Origin: Bacteroidota bacterium
GTDB taxonomy: Bacteria; Bacteroidota; Bacteroidia; Chitinophagales; Chitinophagaceae
DNA: 64,000 bases
Reading direction: 5' to 3'
NCBI GenBank assembly: GCA_016868475.1
Contig: VGGU01000001.1
Span: forward strand, 57,405 to 121,404
Shown here in pieces: positions 18,231 through 28,154 of the stretch. The first letter of the stretch is position 1; each line of letters opens with the position of its first letter. The notes below the pieces were generated by a model. That model saw only the letters and a program-made list of their open reading frames with translations, was not told where the DNA came from and did no database searches. A program made the translations under genes and the position numbers.

Positions 18231-19562
18231 ATGAATAAATACAGCCTATCATTTGTAATATTCCTAGTCAGTGCAATCCTGTCAGGATGCAGTATTCCGC
18301 AAGCATTACAACGCAGGGCGAACAAAGAAATCATTAAACAACAGGCCTTTCAAACGGCTCATGTAGGAATTAGCCTCTACGATCCATCCACTAAAAAATA
18401 TTGGTTCAATTATCAGGGCGATAAATATTTTATTCCGGCAAGCAATATCAAGATCCCCACTTGTTATGCGGCCATGAAGTATCTGGGAGATAGTTTACCA
18501 AGCGCCTATGTTTGGGATAGTGCAGGAGCTTGCTACATAACCCCATTAGGGGATCCTACTTTTTTATTAGCTGAATTTAGCTATCAGCCACTCTGGGATA
18601 AAATGCGTTTGGCAAATGGTCCAGTGATAATTAATTATTCTACGCAACATACATTTACGCCCTATGGAAGTGGGTGGTCCTGGGATGATTATCAAGAAGC
18701 GTATCTGGCAGAGCGAAGCGCCTTTCCTATTTATGGAAATGTGATTAGTTTTCAGCGAAAGAACGGCCAGCTTCATTCGGTTCCATCATTGGCATTGCAA
18801 CCACCCTTTATGCAGGAGTCGATGATACAGCAGTTAGGGAAAAGCGATCAATTCCAAATAACTCGTTCGTTCGATCAAAATCAATTTAGTGTTATCCCGG
18901 CTACAGGATCATTTCGTGGAGCTATCCTGCCTTTCAAAACCAAGGATGGTGTTACGGCATTTCAATTTTTACAAGACACGTTGCAGCGCATCGGAATTGC
19001 CGCTTCCCTTCAATTATCCAATAGACAACCAGCGGGGAAGTTAATTTATTCCATTCCTACTGATTCATTGCTCAAACTCATCATGCATCGTAGCGATAAT
19101 TTTTTTGCAGAGCAATCGCTGTTAATGGTCAGCCAACAATTATTGAATCGGATGAGCGATGAGCAATTGATAGATACCCTGCTGAAAAGTGATTTTGTTG
19201 ATCTTCCCCAACAACCTCGTTGGGTTGATGGATCCGGACTGAGTCGGTACAATCTGTTTTCTCCTCAAGATTTTGTGCATATCCTTGAAAAAATGAAGGA
19301 TCAATTTGGAATGGAACGGATCAAAGGAATTTTTACTACGGGAGGCGAAGGTTCATTAACGAAATATTACAAGCAGGACAGCGGCTTTATCTATGCAAAA
19401 ACCGGTACACTTAGCGGAGTGGTAACCTTGAGTGGCTATCTGTATACAAAGAAGGGAAAATTGCTTTTATTTTCCACGATGGTAAATAATCATCGTTCCA
19501 GTACCACTGAAATCAGAAAACAAATTGAAAAATTCTTGACCCAGGTCAGGGCTGCTTATTGA
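18231..19562 (+). CDS. dacB: D-alanyl-D-alanine carboxypeptidase/endopeptidase (PBP4 / DacB family) lipoprotein
   Basis: Lipobox SAILSGC; 'IPASNIKIPT' SxxK, 'SDNFFAEQ' SxN, 'AKTGTLSGVVTLSGY' KTG. Confidence 0.9.
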   Translation: MNKYSLSFVIFLVSAILSGCSIPQALQRRANKEIIKQQAFQTAHVGISLYDPSTKKYWFNYQGDKYFIPASNIKIPTCYAAMKYLGDSLPSAYVWDSAGACYITPLGDPTFLLAEFSYQPLWDKMRLANGPVIINYSTQHTFTPYGSGWSWDDYQEAYLAERSAFPIYGNVISFQRKNGQLHSVPSLALQPPFMQESMIQQLGKSDQFQITRSFDQNQFSVIPATGSFRGAILPFKTKDGVTAFQFLQDTLQRIGIAASLQLSNRQPAGKLIYSIPTDSLLKLIMHRSDNFFAEQSLLMVSQQLLNRMSDEQLIDTLLKSDFVDLPQQPRWVDGSGLSRYNLFSPQDFVHILEKMKDQFGMERIKGIFTTGGEGSLTKYYKQDSGFIYAKTGTLSGVVTLSGYLYTKKGKLLLFSTMVNNHRSSTTEIRKQIEKFLTQVRAAY

Positions 19563-21404
19563 TCAACGGTTCAGCAGCAGCTGTTCTACTTCTTCTTTTT
19601 GCAATGTTCTAAATACCGGCACACCAAAAGGAGATAAATGTGGTTCCTTACAGGCAAACAGATCGGTGATCAATTGTTTCATCTCAGGCTCATTCAATAC
19701 TGTTCCTGCTTTGATGGCTTGTTGTTTGGCCAAACTCCTGCATAACTTTTCATGAAGCGGCAGGGCCAGCGCAGTGTTAAAGTGCTTGTATTCCTCTAAC
19801 ACGGCTTCCAAAATAGTCTCTTCTTTTCCATTTTCAAATCCGGCAGGGAGGCCTTGAATTAGAAAATCGGTTGTGTTTATTTTTTCGACCAAAAACCCAA
19901 AGGTTGTTAAATCCGCTAATAATTCTTGGAGCAAGCTGGCATCGGTTAGGCTCAATGTAATAGTATTGGGAAACAACAAAGGTTGAGTAGTTGTTTTTTT
20001 ATCCGCACGCTGTTGAACATATTTTTCATAGAGAATTCTTTCATGCGCTGCCTGTTGATCGATCAAGGTGCAGGTATGAGCTTGTGCAAAAAGAATATAA
20101 GACTGCAATAGCTGAACTGTAGTATTTGGCGCGGACGAACCCAGGACTCCTGCATGTAAATTCAATTCAGGTTCTGCTACGCCATCTTCTTTTCCCGAGG
20201 AACTATAACCTGTAGTAAGTGGTTGAAATGGTTTCCAATTTTTGGCAGATTGTGTGGAATCCGGTTCAATCCGATGAGCTTGATTTTTCTGTGTAAAATG
20301 CTGATATAAGTTACCCTCTTGAATAGCCGAACGAGTTTGCTCGGTAAAAGGTTGTTGTATGGAATCGAGTTGCTGTATAGAAGCATCTAGTTCAAAATCA
20401 AGGGTAGGAGTAATGCTAAATTGCGCTAGGGCATGCCGGATAGCAGCCTGTACAAAGGCGTACACGATTTTATCGTCCTCAAACTTAATCTCCTGCTTGG
20501 TTGGATGAACATTGATGTCTACTTGTTGTGGGTCAAGATCTATGAACAATACATAAAGTGGAAAATGATCTGCAGGTAATAAAGCCTGAAATGCGTTCAT
20601 CACTGCATGATGGAGATAAGAACTTTTAATAAACCGGTTATTGACAAAAAAGTACTGATCTCCCCTTGTTTTACGTGCAGAATCCGGTTTGCCAACAAAA
20701 CCACGAATGGTTAAATAATCAGTTTCTTCTTGTACTCCTACCAGTTTTGAAGCATAATTACTCCCCAATAATTGAACTATGCGTTGTTTTAAACTACCAG
20801 ACTCCAATTGATAGAGTTGTTGATTATTGGCGTGCAGCGAAAATTGAATAGTCGGAAATGCCATGGCCACCCTTGTGAACTCCTCTATAATATGGCGCAT
20901 CTCTGCTGCATTGCTTTTCAAAAAATTTCTACGGGCCGGAATATTGAAAAACAAATTTTTCATGGCCAGACTGGTGCCGGTAACCATACCAATGGGTTCC
21001 TCACGCGTAATAACACTGTGTTCAACCTCAATAAATATACCTGATGGGTTAGTAGCAAGTTTTGTTTTTAGTTCCACTTGTGCCACAGCAGCAATACTAG
21101 CCAATGCCTCTCCCCGAAAACCCATGGTTCGGATATGAAACAGATCCTCAATGCTGCTGATTTTGGAAGTAGCATGCCGGGCAAAACAAAGACGAGCATC
21201 CTCTTCCGACATGCCCTTTCCGTTGTCTGTTACCTGTACCAAGGATTTGCCCGCATCCTCAATGATCAACTCAATAGCTGTTGCACCCGCATCCACGGCA
21301 TTCTCTAACAACTCTTTGACCGCACTGGCAGGACGTTGAATTACTTCGCCTGCGGCAATCTGATTGGCAATATGGTCAGGTAAAATCTGTATCAAGTGCG
21401 CCAC
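19563..21404 (-). CDS. mutL: DNA mismatch repair protein MutL
   Basis: ILPDHIANQIAAGEVIQRPASAVKELLENAVDAGA; DNGKGM; GFRGEALASI. Start placed at GTG 21404 because a -7 element overlaps the track start. Confidence 0.95.
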   Translation of the reverse strand: MAHLIQILPDHIANQIAAGEVIQRPASAVKELLENAVDAGATAIELIIEDAGKSLVQVTDNGKGMSEEDARLCFARHATSKISSIEDLFHIRTMGFRGEALASIAAVAQVELKTKLATNPSGIFIEVEHSVITREEPIGMVTGTSLAMKNLFFNIPARRNFLKSNAAEMRHIIEEFTRVAMAFPTIQFSLHANNQQLYQLESGSLKQRIVQLLGSNYASKLVGVQEETDYLTIRGFVGKPDSARKTRGDQYFFVNNRFIKSSYLHHAVMNAFQALLPADHFPLYVLFIDLDPQQVDINVHPTKQEIKFEDDKIVYAFVQAAIRHALAQFSITPTLDFELDASIQQLDSIQQPFTEQTRSAIQEGNLYQHFTQKNQAHRIEPDSTQSAKNWKPFQPLTTGYSSSGKEDGVAEPELNLHAGVLGSSAPNTTVQLLQSYILFAQAHTCTLIDQQAAHERILYEKYVQQRADKKTTTQPLLFPNTITLSLTDASLLQELLADLTTFGFLVEKINTTDFLIQGLPAGFENGKEETILEAVLEEYKHFNTALALPLHEKLCRSLAKQQAIKAGTVLNEPEMKQLITDLFACKEPHLSPFGVPVFRTLQKEEVEQLLLNR

Positions 21405-21416
21405 TTTTCGAGCCTT

Positions 21417-21424
21417 CAAAAATA
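21417..21424 (-). promoter_or_regulatory. -7 element TATTTTTG for mutL
   Basis: Exact TAnnTTTG on the minus strand, 12 nt before GTG. Confidence 0.45.
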
Positions 21425-21483
21425 CGGCTTTGCCCTCGATACAGCCAACAAATTACTTGCTTCAAATGAAGTACTTTTAACCG

Positions 21484-24387
21484 ATGAGGGCAACTATACA
21501 ACGGGCTTGCTTGCTGCTGTTGCTAGCAACCACTTTAAATGCCAATGCACAAAACACTCAGGAACATGCCCAACAAAAATGGGTGGACAGTGTTTTTAAC
21601 AGTTTAACTCCTGAGCAACGCATTGCACAACTCATGGTGATTCGCGCGCATTCTAACCTGGGCGCGGAACATATTGCTAAAGTGGAAAGTGATATTAGAA
21701 ATTATAATGTGGGTGGGCTTTGTTTTTTTCAGGGCGGACCTGTGAGACAAGCCTTACTTACCAATCAATATCAGTCCATTGCCCAAACCCCCTTGCTTAT
21801 TACTATTGATGGAGAATGGGGAGTAGGTATGCGGTTGGACAGTGTTGATCGGTTACCCTATCAACTTAGCTTGGGGGCTGTTAATGACGCTACATTATCA
21901 TACCGCATTGGAGTTGCCATGGGTCAACAATGCAAGCGTTTGGGCATTCATGTAAACTATGCACCCGTAGTAGACGTAAATAATAACCCAAATAATCCGG
22001 TAATTGGATTTAGATCATTTGGGGCTGATAAAGAAAAAGTGGCAAGATTTGCTGTGGCCATTACAAAGGGAATGCAGGATGTGGGAATCATGGCCTGCGC
22101 AAAACATTTTCCGGGTCATGGCGATGTGAATGTTGATTCACACTACGATTTACCGATCATAAACAAATCAATGGACCAACTGAATGCAGTAGAGTTGTAT
22201 CCATTTAAAAAAGTTTTTGAAGCAGGTATTGGTAGTGCCATGGTGGCACATCTTTCCGTGCCCGCCATAGATACCACTATCAACAGACCAACATCTATTT
22301 CAAAACCAGCCATTACCGGCATTTTGCGTAACCAATTGAATTTTCAGGGACTCGCTTTTACGGATGCGTTGGAGATGAAAGGAATTGCAAAACATTATCC
22401 TGGTGGAACTATTGCTGTGGAAGCTATTATTGCAGGGAATGATATACTTTGTTTACCAGCCAGTGTTCCAGCATCTATTCAGGCTATTCAACAGGCTATC
22501 ACCGATGGAAGATTAACACAAACGGAAGTAGATGCCAAGGTTATTAAAGTGCTCAATGCAAAATATGCTTTGGGGTTAAGTGCCCCACAATTGGTAGATA
22601 CCACAAATTTGATCGCAGATCTCAATGAAAAATCCACTTCTTTGCGAAAAGAAGCTGCTCGCAAAGGACTTACCTTGCTTAAACAATTGCCTGCAACCTT
22701 ACGTGCGCAATTCAAGAAAGAGCAGCCACGCGTTGCCTATGTTCAATTGGGGGGTAATGAACCTACTGTTTTTGGAAAAAGAGTACAGCAAGATTGGAAC
22801 GCTGCCTCCTATCATTTAAATTATCTCGACTCTATTGAAAAGGCCCACTCCATCTTGACTGAAATAAAAACAAAAGGTTTTGATATAGTATTGGTAGGCT
22901 TGCACGATTACGCCAACAAGCCAATGAATAATTTTAATATCAGCACGGCTGCTATTTACCTGGGTAATGCATTACAAGGAGATAGCACACTGACGCTACT
23001 ATTTGGAAACGTTTTAGCTGCAAAAAATTTCTGTTCAGCCAACTCAGTGGTGGCTTTACAACAAGATGATTCAATCACCAATCAAATTGCCGCAGACTGG
23101 TTGCAAGGAGATTTTCCGGCTCGTGGTCGATTACAAGTGGAAGTTTGTGAATTTTCATTGGGTGATGGGGTGCAACAACCCAAGGTAAAGCGTTCTTCCG
23201 TTCAACTCAGAAAGCGATTAGCTGAAGTTGATGATATACTAGAGGAGGGGCTTGCAAAAAAAGCATACCCCGGTGCAGTGGTGCTTGCCGTTCAACGTGG
23301 TACAATTCTCTATCAAAAATCAGTAGGGCAGCAAGCAGTTACTGATTCCACGCCCATTAAACCTGAACATATTTTTGATCTGGCCTCTGTGACAAAAATT
23401 TCAGCTACTACGGTGGCTGTTATGAAATTAGTAGAAGAGGGAAAATTAAAGTTATCCGGACAACTTAAAGATTATCTGCCTTGGGTCAAAGGATCTGATA
23501 AAGAGACCTTGAATATTAAAGACATTTTACTGCACCAGGCAGGGCTGGTTCCTTTTATTCCCTTTTATAAAGAAACTATCGATGCAAATGGTAACCCCGA
23601 CACCAGCTTATACGTTACGGTAGCTAAAAAAGGGTTCACCGTACGGGTTGCAGAAAATTTATATCGAAGAGATGATTGGAAGGATACTTTACTTGCACGT
23701 ATTTTAAAAAGTCCACTCGGGCCACAAGGCAAATACGTTTACAGTGATAATGATTTTATTTTTTTGGGATTGATAGTTGAACAGCTCACTGGAAAAACAT
23801 TGGAACAATATGTACAGGATAATTTTTACCGTCCATTAGGAATGTATACTACAGGATACACTCCTCGCCGACGCTTCCCGTTGCAGTCAATAGTGCCTAC
23901 AGAAACAGAAACGCAGTTCAGAAAGCAAACAATGCGCGGGGATGTTCATGACGAAGGCGCTTCTTTATTTGGCGGGGTTGCAGGACATGCCGGATTATTT
24001 TCTAACGCCTGTGATTTAGCCATGCTTTATCAAATGCTACTACAAGGAGGAAAGTTCAATGGCAGACGATATTTAAAAGAGTCCACCATTCAACTGTTTA
24101 GCAATTACCAATTGGAAAATAGCAGACGAGGTCTGGGGTTTGATAAACCAGAAAAAGATAATCAGTTCAAAAAAGACCCCTATCCTTCTCTTTTAGCTTC
24201 TCCAGCTACTTTTGGTCATACTGGTTTTACCGGTACCTGTGTTTGGGTTGACCCCAAACAAGAGCTGATATATGTGTTTCTCTCCAATCGAGTAAATCCC
24301 ACCCGTGCTAATAATTTACTAGGCCAACTGCAGATCCGCGGACGCATCCAAGATGCAATTTATCGGGCTATTGGGGTAGATGACTAA
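21484..24387 (+). CDS. Fusion protein: GH3 NagZ-type beta-N-acetylhexosaminidase + beta-lactamase-family serine hydrolase
   Basis: N-terminal GH3 with KHFPGHGDVNVDSHYDLP; C-terminal SVTK (SxxK), YSDND (YxN-like), HTGFTGT (H/KTG). Signal peptide. Confidence 0.93.
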   Translation: MRATIQRACLLLLLATTLNANAQNTQEHAQQKWVDSVFNSLTPEQRIAQLMVIRAHSNLGAEHIAKVESDIRNYNVGGLCFFQGGPVRQALLTNQYQSIAQTPLLITIDGEWGVGMRLDSVDRLPYQLSLGAVNDATLSYRIGVAMGQQCKRLGIHVNYAPVVDVNNNPNNPVIGFRSFGADKEKVARFAVAITKGMQDVGIMACAKHFPGHGDVNVDSHYDLPIINKSMDQLNAVELYPFKKVFEAGIGSAMVAHLSVPAIDTTINRPTSISKPAITGILRNQLNFQGLAFTDALEMKGIAKHYPGGTIAVEAIIAGNDILCLPASVPASIQAIQQAITDGRLTQTEVDAKVIKVLNAKYALGLSAPQLVDTTNLIADLNEKSTSLRKEAARKGLTLLKQLPATLRAQFKKEQPRVAYVQLGGNEPTVFGKRVQQDWNAASYHLNYLDSIEKAHSILTEIKTKGFDIVLVGLHDYANKPMNNFNISTAAIYLGNALQGDSTLTLLFGNVLAAKNFCSANSVVALQQDDSITNQIAADWLQGDFPARGRLQVEVCEFSLGDGVQQPKVKRSSVQLRKRLAEVDDILEEGLAKKAYPGAVVLAVQRGTILYQKSVGQQAVTDSTPIKPEHIFDLASVTKISATTVAVMKLVEEGKLKLSGQLKDYLPWVKGSDKETLNIKDILLHQAGLVPFIPFYKETIDANGNPDTSLYVTVAKKGFTVRVAENLYRRDDWKDTLLARILKSPLGPQGKYVYSDNDFIFLGLIVEQLTGKTLEQYVQDNFYRPLGMYTTGYTPRRRFPLQSIVPTETETQFRKQTMRGDVHDEGASLFGGVAGHAGLFSNACDLAMLYQMLLQGGKFNGRRYLKESTIQLFSNYQLENSRRGLGFDKPEKDNQFKKDPYPSLLASPATFGHTGFTGTCVWVDPKQELIYVFLSNRVNPTRANNLLGQLQIRGRIQDAIYRAIGVDD

Positions 24388-24394
24388 GGAATAA

Positions 24395-25639
24395 TTACCC
24401 TTCCTTTCTCGGAGGTGTATTCCCACGCGGTCCGCGGGGTTGATTTTGTGGAGGGCGTTGCGGGCCACCTGGTTTGTTTCCACTGTTATTATTGCTGCGA
24501 GGGTTTCGTTGTTGTTGCTGCTGTTGTCTTTTACGTTGTGCCGCACGATCCAGTGTTTTAAGACTGAACTGTCCAACCAATTCCACAAATTCGGGCACAT
24601 CCTCTTTGGGTTTGGACGAAGTAATTTCTACTGGTTCGAGTTCTTCCGGACGAACACCTTGCTTATTGAGCTCTTTTATTTTTCTTACACGCTCCAGTGT
24701 CAACGGGTATTGTTTGTTGCTATCGGGCAACGTGTACCACATTAGATTTTTGAAAATATCTTTCTTAATCAAAAAGGCATTTCCTTTTGCAACCTGTAAT
24801 ACATCACAATTATCAGGAAAATGTTGGAGTGCATCCAAATAGGTATCCAGTTCGTAATTCAAACAACATTTGAGACGACCACATTGTCCACTCAACTTTG
24901 TTTGATTGATCGATAAATTTTGATAACGAGCCGCCGCTGTGTTGACGGATTTAAACTCTGTTAACCAGGTGCTGCAACAAAGTTCTCGACCACAACTTCC
25001 AATCCCACCTACTTTACCAGCTTCCTGTCTGGCTCCAATTTGACGCATCTCTACTTTTACCTTGAACTCCGATGCGTATACTTTAATTAATTCACGAAAA
25101 TCTACACGTCCATCGGCAATATAGAAGAAGGTGGCTTTACGACCATCCGCTTGCATTTCTACCTGGCTAATTTTCATATCCAGTCGGAGTTGCTTAGCAA
25201 TGGCCCGGCTACGAATAACTGCTTCGGGTTCCCGCGCTTTATTTTGTTTGAGTAATTCAATATCCCGATCAGTAGCTAGTCGTAAAACTTTTTTCATTTC
25301 GGGATTATCTTCCTTAACGCCTCTTTTTTTCAACTGTAAACGAACAATTTCTCCGGTGAGTGAAACCTCCCCTACATCAAATCCACCAACGCCTTCTACG
25401 GCTATCAGGTCTCCTTTTTCAAATTGCTGCAAAGAGAGATTGCGGAAAAAATCCTTACGGGTGCCTTGGCTAAAGCTTACTTCAATTGCCCGACATTGGT
25501 TGTCTGTACCTACCAATGGGAGATTATGTAACCAATCATGTGCATTCATGCGGTTGCATCCGCCTGAACTACATCCACCGTTACTTTTACATCCATTTGG
25601 TTTTCCGCCAGTTGCGGTCCCACATCCAGAACAACTCAT
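24395..25639 (-). CDS. ricT: RicT / PSP1-domain protein
   Basis: 'GIGSCGRELCCSTWLTEFKSV' and 'KLSGQCGRLKCCLNYELDTY'; Cys-rich N-terminus and Q/N/P/G/R-rich C-terminus. Confidence 0.9.
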   Translation of the reverse strand: MSCSGCGTATGGKPNGCKSNGGCSSGGCNRMNAHDWLHNLPLVGTDNQCRAIEVSFSQGTRKDFFRNLSLQQFEKGDLIAVEGVGGFDVGEVSLTGEIVRLQLKKRGVKEDNPEMKKVLRLATDRDIELLKQNKAREPEAVIRSRAIAKQLRLDMKISQVEMQADGRKATFFYIADGRVDFRELIKVYASEFKVKVEMRQIGARQEAGKVGGIGSCGRELCCSTWLTEFKSVNTAAARYQNLSINQTKLSGQCGRLKCCLNYELDTYLDALQHFPDNCDVLQVAKGNAFLIKKDIFKNLMWYTLPDSNKQYPLTLERVRKIKELNKQGVRPEELEPVEITSSKPKEDVPEFVELVGQFSLKTLDRAAQRKRQQQQQQRNPRSNNNSGNKPGGPQRPPQNQPRGPRGNTPPRKEG

Positions 25640-26781
25640 TCTAACAAAAGTACGGTATTGTCCTGAATGATATGGTAGAGCTTGATTGTCAATGCATGAA
25701 AGAGAATCTTGGCGTTTGCATTTCTCTCAACATGATAATGTGCTTGGTCAATCTCACGCATCATGGCTTCTTGTTGCTCAAAACCGGCAATTCGATTTAA
25801 TCGGGCTGCAAAATCCTTTTCTGTATCGCTGATCAGTAAATTTTCTCCTTGAATCCTATAATGAACCGCTTGCTCCAATAAATGATTGAAGTAGCGTAAA
25901 AATTGTTTTTGTTTCTCTCTTCCTAGTTTGGCAATTTCTTCCACCCATTTTGTTTGTGCAACCGGACCGGTCTTTAAAATGGAATTCAACCAAGTTCTAA
26001 TCAGCTCTTGCCAGTCTTCTTCGGCATGCTGCGTCAACAGTAAGGCCTCTCGATAATTTCCATCAGCCAGTGCCGCTAATTGACCGGCAATTGCTGGGGC
26101 GGTTTTATTGTTGAGGACCAATGCCTTTTCAATATCCGCGGTTTTCAACGGGGGAACTTTGATGAGTTGGCAACGACTCACAATGGTAGAAAGTATTCCG
26201 CTCTCATTTTCACTTACTAATAACAAGAGTGTTTGCGGAGGGGGTTCTTCAATCAATTTGAGCAGTTTGTTCCCTTCGTTCCCTAGCAATTCAGGCAACC
26301 AAAGTATCAATATTTTCCAGGGGCTCTCAAAGCTTTTTAAACTTAGTTTTCGCAATACATCTTTACACTCTTCGGCTGTAATTTTTCCCTGACTGTTATC
26401 TTTTTCTTTGATCAATTCAATCCAGTCAAAGAGATTTCCGTAAGGGTGTTGCGTAATAAACTCTCGCCACTCTTTTATAAAATCAGCGGCAATGGGTTTT
26501 TCGCCAGGTTTTTTTGTAACAGTTGGATACGAAAAATGAATATCAGGATGAACCAATTCACTGGCTTTTTTACAAGCAGGACAAACTCCACAAGGTGCAG
26601 CAAGGTTAGCAACCGCTGCTTTTTCGCAAACCAAATATTGTGCAAACGAAATAGCAAGCGGCAATGCGCCTACACCTTCCTTTCCAAGAAAAAGTAAGGC
26701 ATGACTAAGTCGGTTTTGTAATACCAACTCAGTAAATTGTTTTTTTAGTGGCTCCTGACCAATCAGTGCATCCCAGTTCAT
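25636..26781 (-). CDS. holB: DNA polymerase III subunit delta'
   Basis: 'MNWDALIGQEPLKKQFTELVLQNRLSHALLFLGKEGVG', Cys-rich zinc module, 'NKLLKLIEEPPPQTLLLLVSE'. Confidence 0.9.
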   Translation of the reverse strand: MNWDALIGQEPLKKQFTELVLQNRLSHALLFLGKEGVGALPLAISFAQYLVCEKAAVANLAAPCGVCPACKKASELVHPDIHFSYPTVTKKPGEKPIAADFIKEWREFITQHPYGNLFDWIELIKEKDNSQGKITAEECKDVLRKLSLKSFESPWKILILWLPELLGNEGNKLLKLIEEPPPQTLLLLVSENESGILSTIVSRCQLIKVPPLKTADIEKALVLNNKTAPAIAGQLAALADGNYREALLLTQHAEEDWQELIRTWLNSILKTGPVAQTKWVEEIAKLGREKQKQFLRYFNHLLEQAVHYRIQGENLLISDTEKDFAARLNRIAGFEQQEAMMREIDQAHYHVERNANAKILFHALTIKLYHIIQDNTVLLLE

Positions 26782-26844
26782 GCTTGGCGAATGTAGGGTT
26801 TCCCTACCCTAAATCAAAGGGCAGGGTCCTTCAAATATCACAAC

Positions 26845-27366
26845 TTATTGTAGTCGGCTTGTAATCTCCTCGCTAAGTGGGGAGGTGCGAGGAGAAAAAG
26901 TTGCAATGAGTTCTCCTTTTTCGTCCAGTAAAAATTTTCCAAAGTTCCAGGTTACAGGGTCGTCCAATTTTTTGGCCTTTGCCTGCTCCTTGAGGTATTT
27001 ATAAATTGGATGAACATTACTTCCTTTTACAGAAATCTTTGCAGCCATTGGAAAACTAACGCCGTAATTGCGCTTACAAAATGCACTGATCTCTTCGTTA
27101 GAACCAGGCTCCTGTCTCAGGAAATTATTAGCAGGAAAACCAACTATCACTAGTTTTTTCCCGTAGGTTTTGTACAGTTGCTCGAGCCCTTGGTACTGTG
27201 GAGTTAGGCCGCATTTAGAGGCCGTATTTACAATCAATATTTTCTTGCCTTTGAAGCTGGCAAAGTCAATGGTATTCCCCTCCAAATCGGGTACGGAAAA
27301 TTGATAAATAGAATTTGCTGTATTTAGCATAAAAAGGGTAGCGATTAAAGCTAAGATAAGTTTCAT
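26845..27366 (-). CDS. Glutathione peroxidase (Cys type)
   Basis: IVNTASKCGLTPQYQGLEQLY, GFPANNF, WNFGKFLLDEKG. Confidence 0.95.
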   Translation of the reverse strand: MKLILALIATLFMLNTANSIYQFSVPDLEGNTIDFASFKGKKILIVNTASKCGLTPQYQGLEQLYKTYGKKLVIVGFPANNFLRQEPGSNEEISAFCKRNYGVSFPMAAKISVKGSNVHPIYKYLKEQAKAKKLDDPVTWNFGKFLLDEKGELIATFSPRTSPLSEEITSRLQ

Positions 27367-27404
27367 GAGAAAAAGTTTGAGCAATACAATTTACTAAAAA
27401 ATGA

Positions 27405-28154
27405 TTAACGACTACTATAACAAACACTGGCTATCCATAACCTTCGATCACCCTCTTGCAACAGAGCTTGACCACAGGCTTCCAGTGTAGCGCCAGTAGT
27501 AATTACATCGTCAACCAGCAATATGTTTTTATATTTCAATTGGGGGGCAGGCAATGCTTCAAATACTTCCTGCATATTTTTCCATCGCTCAGTGCGGTCT
27601 TTTTTGGTTTGGGTACTTCGCTCGGCATTTCTCCGAAGCAAGTTTGTACAAACGGGCAGTCCGGTTACGGCAGCAATACCTTGGCAAATAAGGGTAGCCT
27701 GATTAAACCCTCTACTTCTTTCTTTGGAAGGATGAAGGGGAACCGGAACCAAAACATCCACTTGAAAGCGACCATTGTTTTTAAGTGCTGCACCCAATAA
27801 ACTTCCCAACTGAATTCCTAAGGCTTGATTGCCTCTGTATTTTAATTCATGTAGCAATGCTTGCACTATGGAGTTCTGCGAATAAAAAAAGAGACTGGTG
27901 GCTGCCTGTACCGGCGTTCGTCCCCAAAAAATTTTTTCTACGGGATTATCAGCTTGTTCTGTAAAATGAGTCTGAGGGAGTTGGTGTAAACAACGTAAAC
28001 AGATTTCAGTTTGTTGACTCAATCGATCTGCGCCACACCCTGCACAATAATGCGGATAAAAAAGACAGGCAGCCGCCTCTGCCCACTTAGTTAATAAACC
28101 CACGGCTATATTATCTTTCGAATAAGTAACGATAGAGTTCCTCGACCCGGGCAA
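27405..28154 (-). CDS. ComF-family phosphoribosyltransferase
   Basis: CAGCGADRLSQQTEICLRCL zinc module; PRPP loop 'ILLVDDVITTGATLEACGQAL'. Overlaps radA, so the start is uncertain. Confidence 0.9.
   Translation of the reverse strand: MPGSRNSIVTYSKDNIAVGLLTKWAEAAACLFYPHYCAGCGADRLSQQTEICLRCLHQLPQTHFTEQADNPVEKIFWGRTPVQAATSLFFYSQNSIVQALLHELKYRGNQALGIQLGSLLGAALKNNGRFQVDVLVPVPLHPSKERSRGFNQATLICQGIAAVTGLPVCTNLLRRNAERSTQTKKDRTERWKNMQEVFEALPAPQLKYKNILLVDDVITTGATLEACGQALLQEGDRRLWIASVCYSSR

Noticed and set aside
25131-25670. 179-aa plus-strand ORF opposite ricT
   Set aside because: Antisense shadow of the ricT reading frame; low-complexity Ser/Arg composition, no domain recognised.
26782-26844. GTAGGG-TTT-CCCTAC hairpin between holB and gpx
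   Set aside because: Short stem, no U-tract in either direction, no clear role.
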